A stretch of 64,000 nucleotides of DNA from Allorhizobium ampelinum S4 (GCF_000016285.1 NC_011982.1:124001-188000), one strand, 5' to 3'. Numbered from the stretch's first letter, positions 9,034 to 17,731 are shown. Made by a program: numbers and translations. Notes: generated by a model not told the origin, from the letters alone.

Positions 9034-10464
9034 ATGGCACCTCGTCCTAGCATCTATATCGACAATACTTGGCAGCCGGCCACCGGAGGCGATACGTTCT
9101 GGGCGGTGAACCCGTCCACCGAAGAAGCATTTGCCGAGTTTCAGATTGCGTCCGCAGAGGACGTCGACCGCGCCGTGAAGGCCGCGAAAAACGCTCTGCC
9201 GGCATGGAGCGCCTCCGAAGCGAGCATGCGTGTCGATGCACTTAGTCGGCTTCTCAAGGCTTACGTTGCTCGGACCGAAGACCTGGCAAGGGCGTTGGCA
9301 GCCGAAATGGGTGCTCCGATCGATTTCGCTCGTACAAGCCAGATCGGGGCGGGCGCGAACCATCTGCGCGCCTTCATCAAGGCCCTGCAGGAGTTCCATT
9401 TTGCCGAGCCCGCTCTCGTCGGGAGCGAAAATCAGGAAATTTTGCGTGAAGCCGTTGGCGTGGCAGCGCTGATCACGCCATGGAACTGGCCGCTTAATCA
9501 GATCACCCTGAAGGTCGGCGCAGCCTTGGCTGCAGGTTGCACTGTGGTCCTTAAGCCCTCGGAGGTATCACCGGTGTCCGGTCAGATCTTCGCCGAGATC
9601 GTCGAGGCTGCCAATCTGCCGAAGGGGGTTTTCAACCTCGTGCAGGGCACCGGCGCCGTGACCGGGGCTGCCATGGTTGCCCATCCAGACGTCGATGTCG
9701 TCTCCTTCACAGGTTCGACGCGCGCCGGTATCGCGATTTCGTACGCCGCTGCGCCGAGCATCAAGCGTGTATCGCTCGAACTCGGCGGGAAGTCTCCCAG
9801 CATCGTCTTCGCTGACGCTGACGTCGAAAAGGCCGTTCGCTGGACCGCAAACTTCTGCTTCAACAACACTGGGCAGTCCTGCAATGCTTCGACTCGTATG
9901 CTGGTCGAGCGCAGCGTCTACGACCGGGCGGTGAAGCTCGCCACCGAAGTCGCAGAGGGCATCGTCGTCGAGAGAGCCGATCTTCCCGGAACCCATATCG
10001 GGCCGCTTTCTTCCAAGGTCCAGTACGACAAGGTCCTGAGCTGCATCGACCAGGCTGTTAGCGAAGGCGTCAACCTGATCACCGGAGGTCGCGGCCGGCC
10101 CGAGCACCACAAACGCGGATACTTCGTCAGCCCGACCGTATTTGCGGGCGTGACCCCAGAACATTCGCTATTCCGCGATGAAGTGTTCGGACCTGTTCTC
10201 GCCATCACACCTTTCGATAGCGAGGAGGAGGCGATCGAGCTCGCAAACGACACCGTGTATGGCCTTTCCGCCTACATTCACACGGAAGACGCCGCGAAAG
10301 GCAAGCGCGTGGCCAGGAGCGTCCGGGCCGGCATGGTTCAGCTCAACGGGTCCGCGCGCGCGCCTGGCACACCCTTCGGCGGCTACAAGCAGTCCGGCAA
10401 TGGCCGCGAAGGCGGGCGTTGGGGCATCGAGGAATTCCTCGAGACGAAGCTCGTTGCGGGCTGA
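9034..10464 (+). CDS. NAD(P)-dependent aldehyde dehydrogenase
   Basis: A 476-residue ALDH superfamily enzyme of normal length. The cofactor and Asn region is PWNWPLNQ, the glutamate motif is LELGGKSPSIVFADAD, the catalytic cysteine lies in FNNTGQSCNASTRM, and the late motif EVFGPVLAI is present. The ATG at 9034 is chosen because homologues begin close to RPSIYIDNTWQPA; the frame is open from 8911, which would add unlikely residues. It lies 159 bp after the alcohol dehydrogenase on the same strand. It would convert the aldehyde from that enzyme to the acid. Substrate not determinable. Confidence 0.9.
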   Translation: MAPRPSIYIDNTWQPATGGDTFWAVNPSTEEAFAEFQIASAEDVDRAVKAAKNALPAWSASEASMRVDALSRLLKAYVARTEDLARALAAEMGAPIDFARTSQIGAGANHLRAFIKALQEFHFAEPALVGSENQEILREAVGVAALITPWNWPLNQITLKVGAALAAGCTVVLKPSEVSPVSGQIFAEIVEAANLPKGVFNLVQGTGAVTGAAMVAHPDVDVVSFTGSTRAGIAISYAAAPSIKRVSLELGGKSPSIVFADADVEKAVRWTANFCFNNTGQSCNASTRMLVERSVYDRAVKLATEVAEGIVVERADLPGTHIGPLSSKVQYDKVLSCIDQAVSEGVNLITGGRGRPEHHKRGYFVSPTVFAGVTPEHSLFRDEVFGPVLAITPFDSEEEAIELANDTVYGLSAYIHTEDAAKGKRVARSVRAGMVQLNGSARAPGTPFGGYKQSGNGREGGRWGIEEFLETKLVAG

Positions 10465-10595
10465 GCCCGAGCACTTATTGAAAATCCCCGCCTGAATGAG
10501 ATCGCACCGCGAGACCTTTCAGGCGAGGGAAGGATGTCGTCCGATCCTGAGACGCCTATCCCCATCTGCCAATGCTCGAACTGGAAGGTCGATTC

Positions 10596-10778
10596 ATGAA
10601 ACCGATAGATAAGGCGTCGTCCGAGCAATCGGAGCTGATTGATAATTATGGTCCTATTGGAATTAAGGCTGTGGCGGCCGCGTGTGCAGCGGGCACCTCT
10701 GCTAAAGCTCGGCCAGCAAGCCCGCGGACAGAATCTCCGCTCAGCCGTCCGGGAATTCGGTCTCTCGACGACGAATAA
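10596..10778 (+). CDS. Small hypothetical protein (60 aa)
   Basis: An ATG at 10596 with GGAAGG about 9 bp upstream opens a 60-residue frame beginning MKPIDKASSEQSELIDNYGP. The segment DNYGPIGIKAVAAA looks like short hypothetical proteins common on rhizobial plasmids, but that is recollection and not a search result. The C-terminal half is Arg/Pro/Ser-rich and may be read-through into unrelated DNA next to the IS5-like remnant, so the gene could be truncated. Function unknown. Confidence 0.3.
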   Translation: MKPIDKASSEQSELIDNYGPIGIKAVAAACAAGTSAKARPASPRTESPLSRPGIRSLDDE

Positions 10779-10834
10779 GGCTCTTACCATGACACGTTCG
10801 CCTGAGAATTCGACACAAGCGCTCTCGCCTGTCT

Positions 10835-11332
10835 GGTGGCAAGGCATCCAGAACGAGACGCGCGCCCTTGTGGTCGCTCATCTGACCTTCGCTGAGCAGC
10901 ATGATGATCGGGCGTCCCTCACCATCGCAGACGGTGTGCAGTTTGGAGTTCAGTCCGCCTTTGGTCCGCCCGATACGACGGGGAACATCCCCTTTTTGAG
11001 CAAGCTCGCTGCCGTGCGATGTGCTTTCAGGTGTGTGGCGTCGATCATGATGCGCTCGAACACGCCGAGGCGGCTCCAGCGGATGAAACGGTTATAGAGT
11101 GTCTTGTGCGGCCCGTAGTCCTTCGGCGGGTCCTTCCACTGCAAGCCCTTGATAACGTAGACAATCCCGCTGACGACACGACGATCATCGACGCGGGGAA
11201 CACCATGTGCCGGCGGGAAATGTGGTGCAATACGAGCCATCTGGCTTTCGCTCAGCAAAGACAAATCACTCATCACGGTCTCCTTCCGGAAACTGTGAAC
11301 CACATCTCAATCCAAATTAATAGGTCCTGACC
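10835..11332 (-). pseudogene. IS5-family element remnant with frameshifted transposase (orfA start 11273)
   Basis: The minus-strand frame from the ATG at 11273 reads MSDLSLLSESQMARIAPHFP, then VVSGIVYVIKGLQWKDPPKD and YNRFIRWSRLGVFERI, the N-terminal DDE region of IS5/IS427-group transposases. The reading shifts after LLKKGMFP at an A-run/G-run (CAAAAAGGGG). The orfB-frame continuation reads SKLHTVCDGEGRPIIMLLSE and VLDALPPDR, then homology stops near 10835. IS5-group elements of this type use -1 frameshifting, so the shift is probably natural while the missing C-terminal half is a real truncation. The outer end abuts an IS630 fragment at the CTAG at 11333. Confidence 0.75.
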
Positions 11333-11335
11333 CTA

Positions 11336-12152
11336 GTCACCGGAATCTGAAGTTCGGCTCATTGTTTTTTGGCAGAATCGCTTGACGGAGGCGAGGATTT
11401 GGCCGGCGGATTTCACCCATCTGTATGGCTTGGGATTCTCGTTGTGCGTTGCGATAAACGCGTCGATGTCGGCTTCCAGTTCGGCGGTGGAACGATGACA
11501 CCGCGTTGCAATTGCTTGCGCATCAGCTCTGCAAACCACCGCTCGACTTGATTGATCCAGGAGGCTGACGTTGGCGTGAAGTGAACATGCCAATGCGGGC
11601 GGCGTGCGAGCCAGGCCTTGATCCTCGGCGTCTTGTGGGTCGCATAGTTGTCCATCACCAAATGCACGTCCGGCCCCTTGGGCATCTCGGCGTCAATCCG
11701 CTTCAAGAAGTCGAGAAATTCGGTCGCCCTGTGACGTTTGTAGCACTGGCCGATTACCGCGCCAGTCGCAACGTCGAGCGCGGCGAACAGGGATGTCGTG
11801 CCGTTGCGGACATAGGTATGGGTGCGCCGCTGCTCGGCGATGCCCGGCGCCATGGGCAGAACCGGCTGCTCGCGATCCAGTGCCTGGATTTGCGATTTCT
11901 CATCCACGCATAGCACGACTGCCCGATCAGGTGGCGACATGTAAAGGCCGACTATGTCTTGCACCTTATCAACGAACAGGGGATCGGAAGACAGCTTGAA
12001 TGTCTCCGAACGATGCGGCTGCAAACCAAACGCGGTCCATATCCGACGGATGGTGGTGTGCGACAGCCCGCGGTCGGCTGCCATCAAACGGATAGACCAG
12101 TGCGTGGCATCCTTCGGGGTGGTGTTCAATGTCCGTTCGACGACCTCAGCTA
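11336..12152 (-). mobile_element. IS630 copy 1, truncated (transposase C-terminal two thirds)
   Basis: Nearly identical to the full copies at 16157 and 21484 from its outer end (GTCACCGGAATCTG at 11336) inward to [14 protein letters not shown], then homology breaks at about 12152 inside an IS701-type gene. The transposase 3' part carries the same single-base deletion (GGTGTCATCG instead of GGTGTCCATCG) as copies 2, 4 and 5, which throws the C-terminal 60 or so residues out of frame. It is a non-functional remnant. Confidence 0.9.
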
Positions 12153-12595
12153 TCCGGCAGGAACAGACGCAGGCCAACCGGGACCGGCACCTCGTCTCGC
12201 GCAAGCGTCACCGATACCAGCGTCTGGCAATTTGCTCTCTTGCCCAGCATCGAGGCGTATTGCGGCGCGACTCCGACCGAGTGATCGCCCTTCTTCGGCA
12301 GGCCGGTGTCATCGATCACCAGAAACGCATCGGATGCGCCAACGATCCTGTCCGCCTGCAGCGCAAGCTCGGTCTCAAGAGGAACAGCATCCCAAAGGCC
12401 ATCCGAAATGAAATGATGGAGTCGGTCGTACTGGCCTGGAGCGAACCGTTCCGCCATCGGCTCCATACTTTTGCGGTCACCGGGACCGATAAGCCCCGCC
12501 ACATAAAGTGGACACATCTGTCGTCGTTTCTTGTGTCCAAGCTTCTCCAGAAACGGCTGCAGAAAAGCTGAAAGCTCCGTATCCCAATCCACCAT
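12153..12595 (-). pseudogene. IS701-family transposase, N-terminal fragment
   Basis: From the ATG at 12595 about 148 residues are readable: MVDWDTELSAFLQPF, RQMCPLYVAGLIGPGDRKSM, then FLVIDDTGLPKKG and HSVGVAPQYASMLGK. The last two carry the first catalytic Asp region of IS701 (IS4-like DDE) transposases, normally over 400 residues. It is cut at 12152 by the IS630 fragment. It lies about 200 bp outside the left T-DNA border. Confidence 0.8.
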
Positions 12596-12794
12596 ATCGC
12601 GCCCCAAAAGTGAGAGCGCAAATCATCTCAAACCAGGCTTGCCCGAATCTGCCAAAGTAGTGCTAAGCAAATCTACGCTCAAAATGCCCCGCAAGCGGCT
12701 TCGTTCAATCCCAGCTGATTCTGGACACCGCGGAAACGCTCTAATAATTTCAGCCGGCGAAAAGTCCAAACGGCTGTTTAACGTAATTGAAAGT

Positions 12795-12819
12795 TGGCAG
12801 GATATATTGGTGTGTAAAC
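12795..12819 (+). repeat. T-DNA left border repeat
   Basis: 25 bp beginning TGGCAGGATATATTGGTGTG and ending TAAAC. It matches the Ti border consensus (TGRCAGGATATATTG, then a G/T-rich spacer, then GTAAAC) throughout. VirD2 would nick the complementary strand between the third and fourth base. Confidence 0.92.
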
Positions 12820-13200
12820 ATTTGTGCCATAATGAATCGACTTGGATTTGATAGGTGAAACTTGTTAATAGTTTCTCTAAACTTTTATCACCAGCCAAAT
12901 ACCTATTGTGCTTTTAGTATATTATCAAACAATATTGAATTATAATTAAATATTGTTTGATTATGTTCGAGCAGATTTTTTTCATAAAGCCTCCTATAGT
13001 TTCGTTGGAAAGTTGATATTATTATGCTAAAGCACATTTGTTGATAAAAATTAAAAGTTATTAAAATGCTTTTCCTTTATGTAAAGCTTTTATTAAAGCC
13101 ATAATTTGCGGCCCAATCAGCGGACGCAATTATCGCATTTTCGCTTATTAAAGCTTATGCGTTGATCAGAACGGTTGGCATTAATATTCAACGTTTTATC
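12820..13200. other. AT-rich T-DNA left end and plast gene 5' region
   Basis: No gene is seen. A perfect 12-bp inverted repeat, TCAAACAATATT (12925-12936) and AATATTGTTTGA (12949-12960), brackets a 12-bp loop. The second arm and following bases (TATTGTTTGATTATGTTC) resemble the right half and flank of the right border (TATTGTTTGGTCATGTTC). This region should contain the plant promoter of the plast gene, but no single TATA box stands out among the AT-rich runs. Confidence 0.5.
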
Positions 13201-13929
13201 ATGGAGTTTAACAGGCCAATTTTTATTCCATCTAATCTTTGTTTGGTCTTTTGCCCTGAGCAGGTGGCGATAGCTATCGAGATCGCCCTCAACTTATATA
13301 GGAAATTCGTCGAATTCGATTTGATGGAGCGGCAAAGGGAATGGGCGCGGACGGTACCGCTCACAGCAGACTTCTACTGGAGAGTGGTAGCTGGTGAGTT
13401 CTTCACAAAACCTCTTCTTGATTGCCCAGCTAAAGGGCACGTATTCCGTGAAGTCCAACTTGATAGAGCTTTGCTGTATATATACGGGCCGAGAAACTTT
13501 ATTGCTAACTACATCAAAACTCAAACGCTCTGGCGTCCCAGGAGGCAAGACATCTTAGCTTGTACAATGCCGCCTTTTAGAGAAGAGATATGCAAGCGAG
13601 AGATCCTCCGCTTGCACAATAGTTTATCTTTCGTTTCATACAATACTGATGCTGATGTGGAGTACTATGTAGCTATTCTGCCAAACCAGACGTTTACTAA
13701 GGGGCCTAGCTTTTTACTTCAAAGCAGCGGCGAATATTGTGGATTTTTCCACGCAGATGGTGAGAGAGTCAAATACGATATCATTGCTTTCGGCCGCTCT
13801 CACTTTCGCAACAGTTCTCCGAATGACGACAGTCTGTTCAACCTACGTAGTCCCCTAAGAGCAATTGAAGAGGCAGAGCCCAAAACTAAAAAGCTTAAAA
13901 AGTTCCTATCTTGCTTTAATAGCAATTGA
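13201..13929 (+). CDS. RolB-like plast-family T-DNA protein
   Basis: A 242-residue protein starting at the ATG at 13201; an upstream TTG-opened extension is irrelevant for a plant-expressed gene. It resembles RolB and the wider plast family. The core PPFREEICKREILRLHNSLS parallels RolB PYRSELALQEMLRVHN, DADVEYYVAILPNQTF parallels DLECFIAIFASSLF, and VKYDIIAFGRSHF parallels YDVVACGTTQF. Plast proteins alter plant hormone responses and growth. Codon and base use are far more AT-rich than the plasmid backbone, as is typical for T-DNA genes. AATAAA lies 65 bp after the stop. Which plast subgroup it belongs to cannot be settled by eye. Confidence 0.75.
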   Translation: MEFNRPIFIPSNLCLVFCPEQVAIAIEIALNLYRKFVEFDLMERQREWARTVPLTADFYWRVVAGEFFTKPLLDCPAKGHVFREVQLDRALLYIYGPRNFIANYIKTQTLWRPRRQDILACTMPPFREEICKREILRLHNSLSFVSYNTDADVEYYVAILPNQTFTKGPSFLLQSSGEYCGFFHADGERVKYDIIAFGRSHFRNSSPNDDSLFNLRSPLRAIEEAEPKTKKLKKFLSCFNSN

Positions 13930-13993
13930 GTTTATTGTTAATTTTGTTTGTTAAAAAGCTAGTAACTCTGTGGTGTGAAGGTTATGTATTGAA

Positions 13994-13999
13994 AATAAA
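13994..13999 (+). promoter_or_regulatory. Plant polyadenylation signal of the plast gene
   Basis: AATAAA 65 bp downstream of the plast stop codon, in AT-rich DNA. The motif is short, so its support is positional. Confidence 0.5.
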
Positions 14000-14153
14000 T
14001 TTATATTATTTCCCAGGAATACCAAGCGCAAATATTTAACATGGGAACCTTGCAGCAATGCACACGCAATATAAGTATGATTTATTACACACCATAAAAA
14101 TGAAAACGTTGCACACAATACAAAGGCATTCGCTTCACATGAGCGCCCTGCCG

Positions 14154-14159
14154 TTTATT
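14154..14159 (-). promoter_or_regulatory. Plant polyadenylation signal of the opine synthase gene
   Basis: AATAAA on the minus strand 61 bp beyond the opine synthase stop at 14220. Confidence 0.55.
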
Positions 14160-14219
14160 AAAATTTTATAAATATGGCATCATATGTATTTTTTGGATTT
14201 TTGCAACGGATGTCCGATA

Positions 14220-15356
14220 CTAGACGGTGCGCGCTCCAAAGATTGACAGTTTAGTTGGATCGAACGGCAGTGAAAGTGCGTGTAGAGCTTCGCCTCTTGC
14301 AGCCTTTATCAGCAACATGATGCTTTTCGTAACTGGAATTTTCACACGATGCGATTCGGCAATCGAACATATCATTTCCAGAGTACGGATTTCTTCTGAG
14401 AAATAGCGGTGCTGCAAGTTGTCGGGACAAGCAAAGTTGACGTTGTAGGGGAACGGTGCCAGACTGAATTCCCTCATATTCACATAGTCTGTCTTTGACT
14501 GAGTATTGCACTCTGCCAGGACAGTATCTAGCGTTATCCCCAAAGCGCCTGCAACTTTAAGACGCTCCTTGTCTGCAGCATCTATCACAGAACACACGTA
14601 GCTATTGGTGCCTTGGCCATAAAAATAAAATCGATAATCGGCACCCACACGGGATTCCAATTCCATGCGCCAACGCTCAGCGCGCTCGGTAAGCGAGCCT
14701 TCTGGATCGCGCAGCCGGCCAATATTGAGCGTCGCTGAAACTGCATGGATTATATAGTTAGAGAAAAAAAGCGAGTGGAGTGGCGAGATAACGGTTATCG
14801 AGGAGCCAAAAATCTTTGCCAGTGTCTCGCTAACTGACTTCGGCAGTTTTAAATTGCCCCCGCCATCGCGTTTCACTGGATAGCACGACACACCAAACGA
14901 AGGCAGTATCGCTTTGATGTGAACTTCGTTCCCCTGTCCGCCGACCAGCTTTGCTGTTACGGGGGAATCGTCAGTTTCTAGAATTCGTTCGCACATCAAG
15001 CGAGCTGCGTAATTGACAGTGAACCCGTGCCCGCATATTACGAGCAATGGCCTTTTCAGGACGAACTTTTCGAGATCTTGAACGAAGGCTTCGTGCACGT
15101 CAGCTCGGGTTGCAAGAACCAGAAACTTCGCTGAAGCAAGCAGATCAGCCAATTCCTCGTGTATAGTGATCTCATGCTTACCTTCGACCACGCCGCTGGC
15201 GGTTATCCCACCATGTTGGCGAATTGAAAGCAATGAACCAGGATGATTTGCTGGAGCCCACATGGCTGTTTGAATTTTCTGGCTTGAAAACCAGGCCGCT
15301 AAAGCCGTTCCAGCGTGACCGCCTCCAATGACTCCAACCGAAAGCTCAGACGCCAT
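14220..15356 (-). CDS. nos-like: Nopaline-synthase-like opine dehydrogenase
   Basis: A 378-residue NAD(P)H-dependent opine dehydrogenase, closely similar along its length to nopaline synthase. It opens with the dinucleotide fold VGVIGGGHAGTALAAWFSS (nos: VGVLGSGHAGTALAAWFAS). Later landmarks are ATRADVHEAFV, VVCGHGF-like VICGHGFTVNYAA, LFFSNYIIHAVSATLNIGRL, FYFYGQGTNSYVC and CPDNLQHRYFSEEIRTLE. It lacks the roughly 20-residue N-terminal extension of nos. Nopaline synthase couples arginine to 2-oxoglutarate reductively. The family similarity suggests nopaline, but a related opine is possible. As in nopaline plasmids, the gene is next to the right border and is transcribed away from it, with plant-type TATA and AATAAA signals. 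Confidence 0.88.
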   Translation of the reverse strand: MASELSVGVIGGGHAGTALAAWFSSQKIQTAMWAPANHPGSLLSIRQHGGITASGVVEGKHEITIHEELADLLASAKFLVLATRADVHEAFVQDLEKFVLKRPLLVICGHGFTVNYAARLMCERILETDDSPVTAKLVGGQGNEVHIKAILPSFGVSCYPVKRDGGGNLKLPKSVSETLAKIFGSSITVISPLHSLFFSNYIIHAVSATLNIGRLRDPEGSLTERAERWRMELESRVGADYRFYFYGQGTNSYVCSVIDAADKERLKVAGALGITLDTVLAECNTQSKTDYVNMREFSLAPFPYNVNFACPDNLQHRYFSEEIRTLEMICSIAESHRVKIPVTKSIMLLIKAARGEALHALSLPFDPTKLSIFGARTV

Positions 15357-15428
15357 TGTTTAAGTATTTTATTGGAATGCAATGTAATGCTTAGTTGATT
15401 GCAGTGGAGAGAAGGTTCTTCCAAGCTC

Positions 15429-15436
15429 ATTTATAG
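15429..15436 (-). promoter_or_regulatory. Plant TATA box of the opine synthase gene
   Basis: CTATAAAT on the minus strand, about 73 bp upstream of the ATG, is the spacing expected for a plant promoter with a short leader. Confidence 0.6.
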
Positions 15437-16156
15437 AGGCGCTTCCCCTCGGGCTTAAGCAAACAACATCCTCCAGACAGCAATCAAAGCAATGATAAAG
15501 AAATTTACACGTATCACGTTAATAATATTCGTTAAATAATTTGAAAGTAACGAATAAAGTGCATTCGCTTGAGTGGCACGAAAGTTACGCATAGCAATAT
15601 TCATGCTGTTATTTCCAGAATGCAATTAGATCATATGCCGCGTCGTACAAGATGCTCTCCACCGTAAAATGCGGATTATCAAGCTCAAAGCATGGGATTG
15701 AATATGTAAACGGATCACAATTTTATTATTGACCTAGAATAACGATTAAGATTACTTTATCAATATTGGTGAGCCTAGAAATAAATGTTATAATAGTAAC
15801 ATTATCGGCAGTGATATTATATTTATATATTAGATTTTTAAAAAAATAAAGAAATATTGGAGTGAAAATAAATTAGCTAACGTGGAGGGGGTGATACAAA
15901 AATATGCAAACGTATTTCACGTTCGCAGATGCAGCGAGCTTGTGCTGCGCTTAAGATCGATTAGTTAGTCAAGAAAAAGTTCTAATGAAATGGGCTTGCG
16001 AACTTAGATCAATCTGTAAAAAATGACAGACTGGCAGGATATATTGTTTGGTCATGTTCAATAGATTGTTCGAATGAGCGTTTGTTCGTCACCTCAAAAA
16101 ACCGTTGGAGCGAACTTAAAATTGGATAAAACTCAGGGCAACGTCAGCGGCCGCTA
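15437..16156. other. AT-rich T-DNA right end and flank
   Basis: No gene is seen between the opine synthase promoter and the IS630 at 16157. It contains the right border (16032). About 15720-15870 is extremely AT-rich with no recognisable feature. After the border, GCGTTTGTTCG near 16078 resembles the overdrive core TGTTTGTT in 7 of 8 positions, which is weak evidence. Confidence 0.45.
16032..16056 (+). repeat. T-DNA right border repeat (atypical right half)
   Basis: It begins TGGCAGGATATATTG, identical to the left border over 15 bp including the VirD2 nick region. It continues TTTGGTCATG instead of the usual G/T spacer and GTAAAC. The right half is therefore degenerate or replaced. It is in direct orientation relative to the left border. 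Confidence 0.75.
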
Positions 16157-17318
16157 GTAACGTGGAACTAAAGTAGGCATCATTTTATTTTGCTTCTGTT
16201 GTAACAGCGGGAGTTTGATTGATGGTCGGCAGGCAAGCGGGCTTTGTCGCTCTGAGCGACGAGGATAGAAATTTTCTTGAGTCTCAGGTGCGTCGGCACA
16301 AGGCGCCGCGCTCGCTGTCGGATCGATGCCGGATAGTTTTGCTGTGCGCGCAGGGCTTGCAGAGCAAAGATGTTGCCGAACGCCTTGGCGTCCACGAGCA
16401 CACGGTTGGCAAGTGGCGCCGCAGGTGCGTGCAGGGTGGCATTGACGGGCTGACCGACGAATATCGCGCAGGTCGGCCACGAACCGTCTCTGACGCCCAG
16501 GTAGCTGAGGTCGTCGAACGGACATTGAACACCACCCCGAAGGATGCCACGCACTGGTCTATCCGTTTGATGGCAGCCGACCGCGGGCTGTCGCACACCA
16601 CCATCCGTCGGATATGGACCGCGTTTGGTTTGCAGCCGCATCGTTCGGAGACATTCAAGCTGTCTTCCGATCCCCTGTTCGTTGATAAGGTGCAAGACAT
16701 AGTCGGCCTTTACATGTCGCCACCTGATCGGGCAGTCGTGCTATGCGTGGATGAGAAATCGCAAATCCAGGCACTGGATCGCGAGCAGCCGGTTCTGCCC
16801 ATGGCGCCGGGCATCGCCGAGCAGCGGCGCACCCATACCTATGTCCGCAACGGCACGACATCCCTGTTCGCCGCGCTCGACGTTGCGACTGGCGCGGTAA
16901 TCGGCCAGTGCTACAAACGTCACAGGGCGACCGAATTTCTCGACTTCTTGAAGCGGATTGACGCCGAGATGCCCAAGGGGCCGGACGTGCATTTGGTGAT
17001 GGACAACTATGCGACCCACAAGACGCCGAGGATCAAGGCCTGGCTCGCACGCCGCCCGCATTGGCATGTTCACTTCACGCCAACGTCAGCCTCCTGGATC
17101 AATCAAGTCGAGCGGTGGTTTGCAGAGCTGATGCGCAAGCAATTGCAACGCGGTGTCATCGTTCCACCGCCGAACTGGAAGCCGACATCGACGCGTTTAT
17201 CGCAACGCACAACGAGAATCCCAAGCCATACAGATGGGTGAAATCCGCCGGCCAAATCCTCGCCTCCGTCAAGCGATTCTGCCAAAAAACAATGAGCCGA
17301 ACTTCAGATTCCGGTGAC
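16157..17318 (+). mobile_element. IS630 copy 2, full length but transposase frameshifted
   Basis: A 1162-bp element between TA duplications (16155-16156 and 17319-17320) in a CTAG target. Imperfect terminal inverted repeats run GTAACGTGGAACTAAAGT at the left and GTCACCGGAATCTGAAGT at the right (complement). One base is missing relative to copy 3 within the transposase gene. It lies between the right T-DNA border and repABC. Confidence 0.92.
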
Positions 17319-17321
17319 TAG
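16219..17321 (+). pseudogene. IS630 family transposase (single-base frameshift)
   Basis: The frame starts as [20 protein letters not shown]. It includes a helix-turn-helix ([14 protein letters not shown]) and DDE landmarks [23 protein letters not shown] and [16 protein letters not shown]. At GGTGTCATCG near 17155 a C present in copy 3 is missing. The last 60 or so residues ([20 protein letters not shown] onward) are therefore in another frame, and this frame ends in an unrelated tail. The catalytic Glu region is before the shift, so some activity cannot be excluded, but a full product is not made without frameshifting. Confidence 0.85.
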
Positions 17322-17731
17322 CGTTGGCGCTCATTCATGGGCGGACTATGATGAACAGATCTGCGCTCACGAAAATCGATATGTATCCGCCGCTATGACT
17401 GTCCGCGACTTTGTTAAACCCGCGCTTTGACGCACAAATCACCGTGAGTCGGCAAAGGAGTTGAATAAAACTCTTAGGCCGTGCTGATGATGATTAGCCA
17501 AGAAGTGTTACGTCTGTAGGAATTCCAGTAGAACAAAATACGAACAATTAGCTTGATTTTAAGCGGATAAACCGATGGATTTACTAGTAAAAACTGACTT
17601 CCCTTGAAAGGGTTTTCTTCCGGCTCGTAACATTGGGTTAACGAAGTAACGTTTGACGCAAAACTATGACCGGTCAACTGTCGATCGACGGAAAATCACT
17701 GACGATCACGAAAAATCCGTCGTGAGGAAAA
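17322..17731. other. repABC upstream control region
   Basis: No gene is seen. It contains the tra-box-like site at 17351-17368 and should hold the repA promoter(s), none of which is clear enough to mark. The GTTTGACGCAAAAC stretch near 17651 is an imperfect palindrome but does not fit the repABC parS spacing. The IS630 end lies 33 bp before the tra-box-like site. Confidence 0.5.
17351..17368 (+). promoter_or_regulatory. tra-box-like TraR site upstream of repA
   Basis: ATGAACAGATCTGCGCTC matches the 18-bp tra box ATGTGCAGATCTGCACAT at 13 positions, including the unbroken core CAGATCTGC. In Ti plasmids TraR with its acyl-homoserine lactone binds such boxes upstream of repABC and raises copy number. 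No traR or traI is present in the window, so function here is inferred. Confidence 0.5.

Larger units (their letters stand above)
12795..16056. other. Mini T-DNA region (about 3.3 kb) between two direct border repeats
   Basis: Two sites sharing TGGCAGGATATATTG lie in the same orientation at 12795 and 16032. By the usual convention the first is the left border and the second the right border, with the T-strand starting at the right border. The enclosed DNA is strikingly AT-rich compared with its flanks and holds just two genes, both of plant-expressed T-DNA families and both with AATAAA signals downstream. This is unusually small for a T-DNA. A Ti plasmid may carry other T-DNAs outside the window; none is visible here. 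Confidence 0.85.

Noticed and set aside
16073..16095. Overdrive enhancer next to the right border
   Set aside because: Only a 7-of-8 core resemblance (GTTTGTTC); the long overdrive consensus is not met, so it is mentioned only in passing.
17640..17665. parS site (GTTTGACGCAAAAC)
   Set aside because: An imperfect palindrome of the wrong length for the repABC parS pattern; no better candidate was found near repABC.
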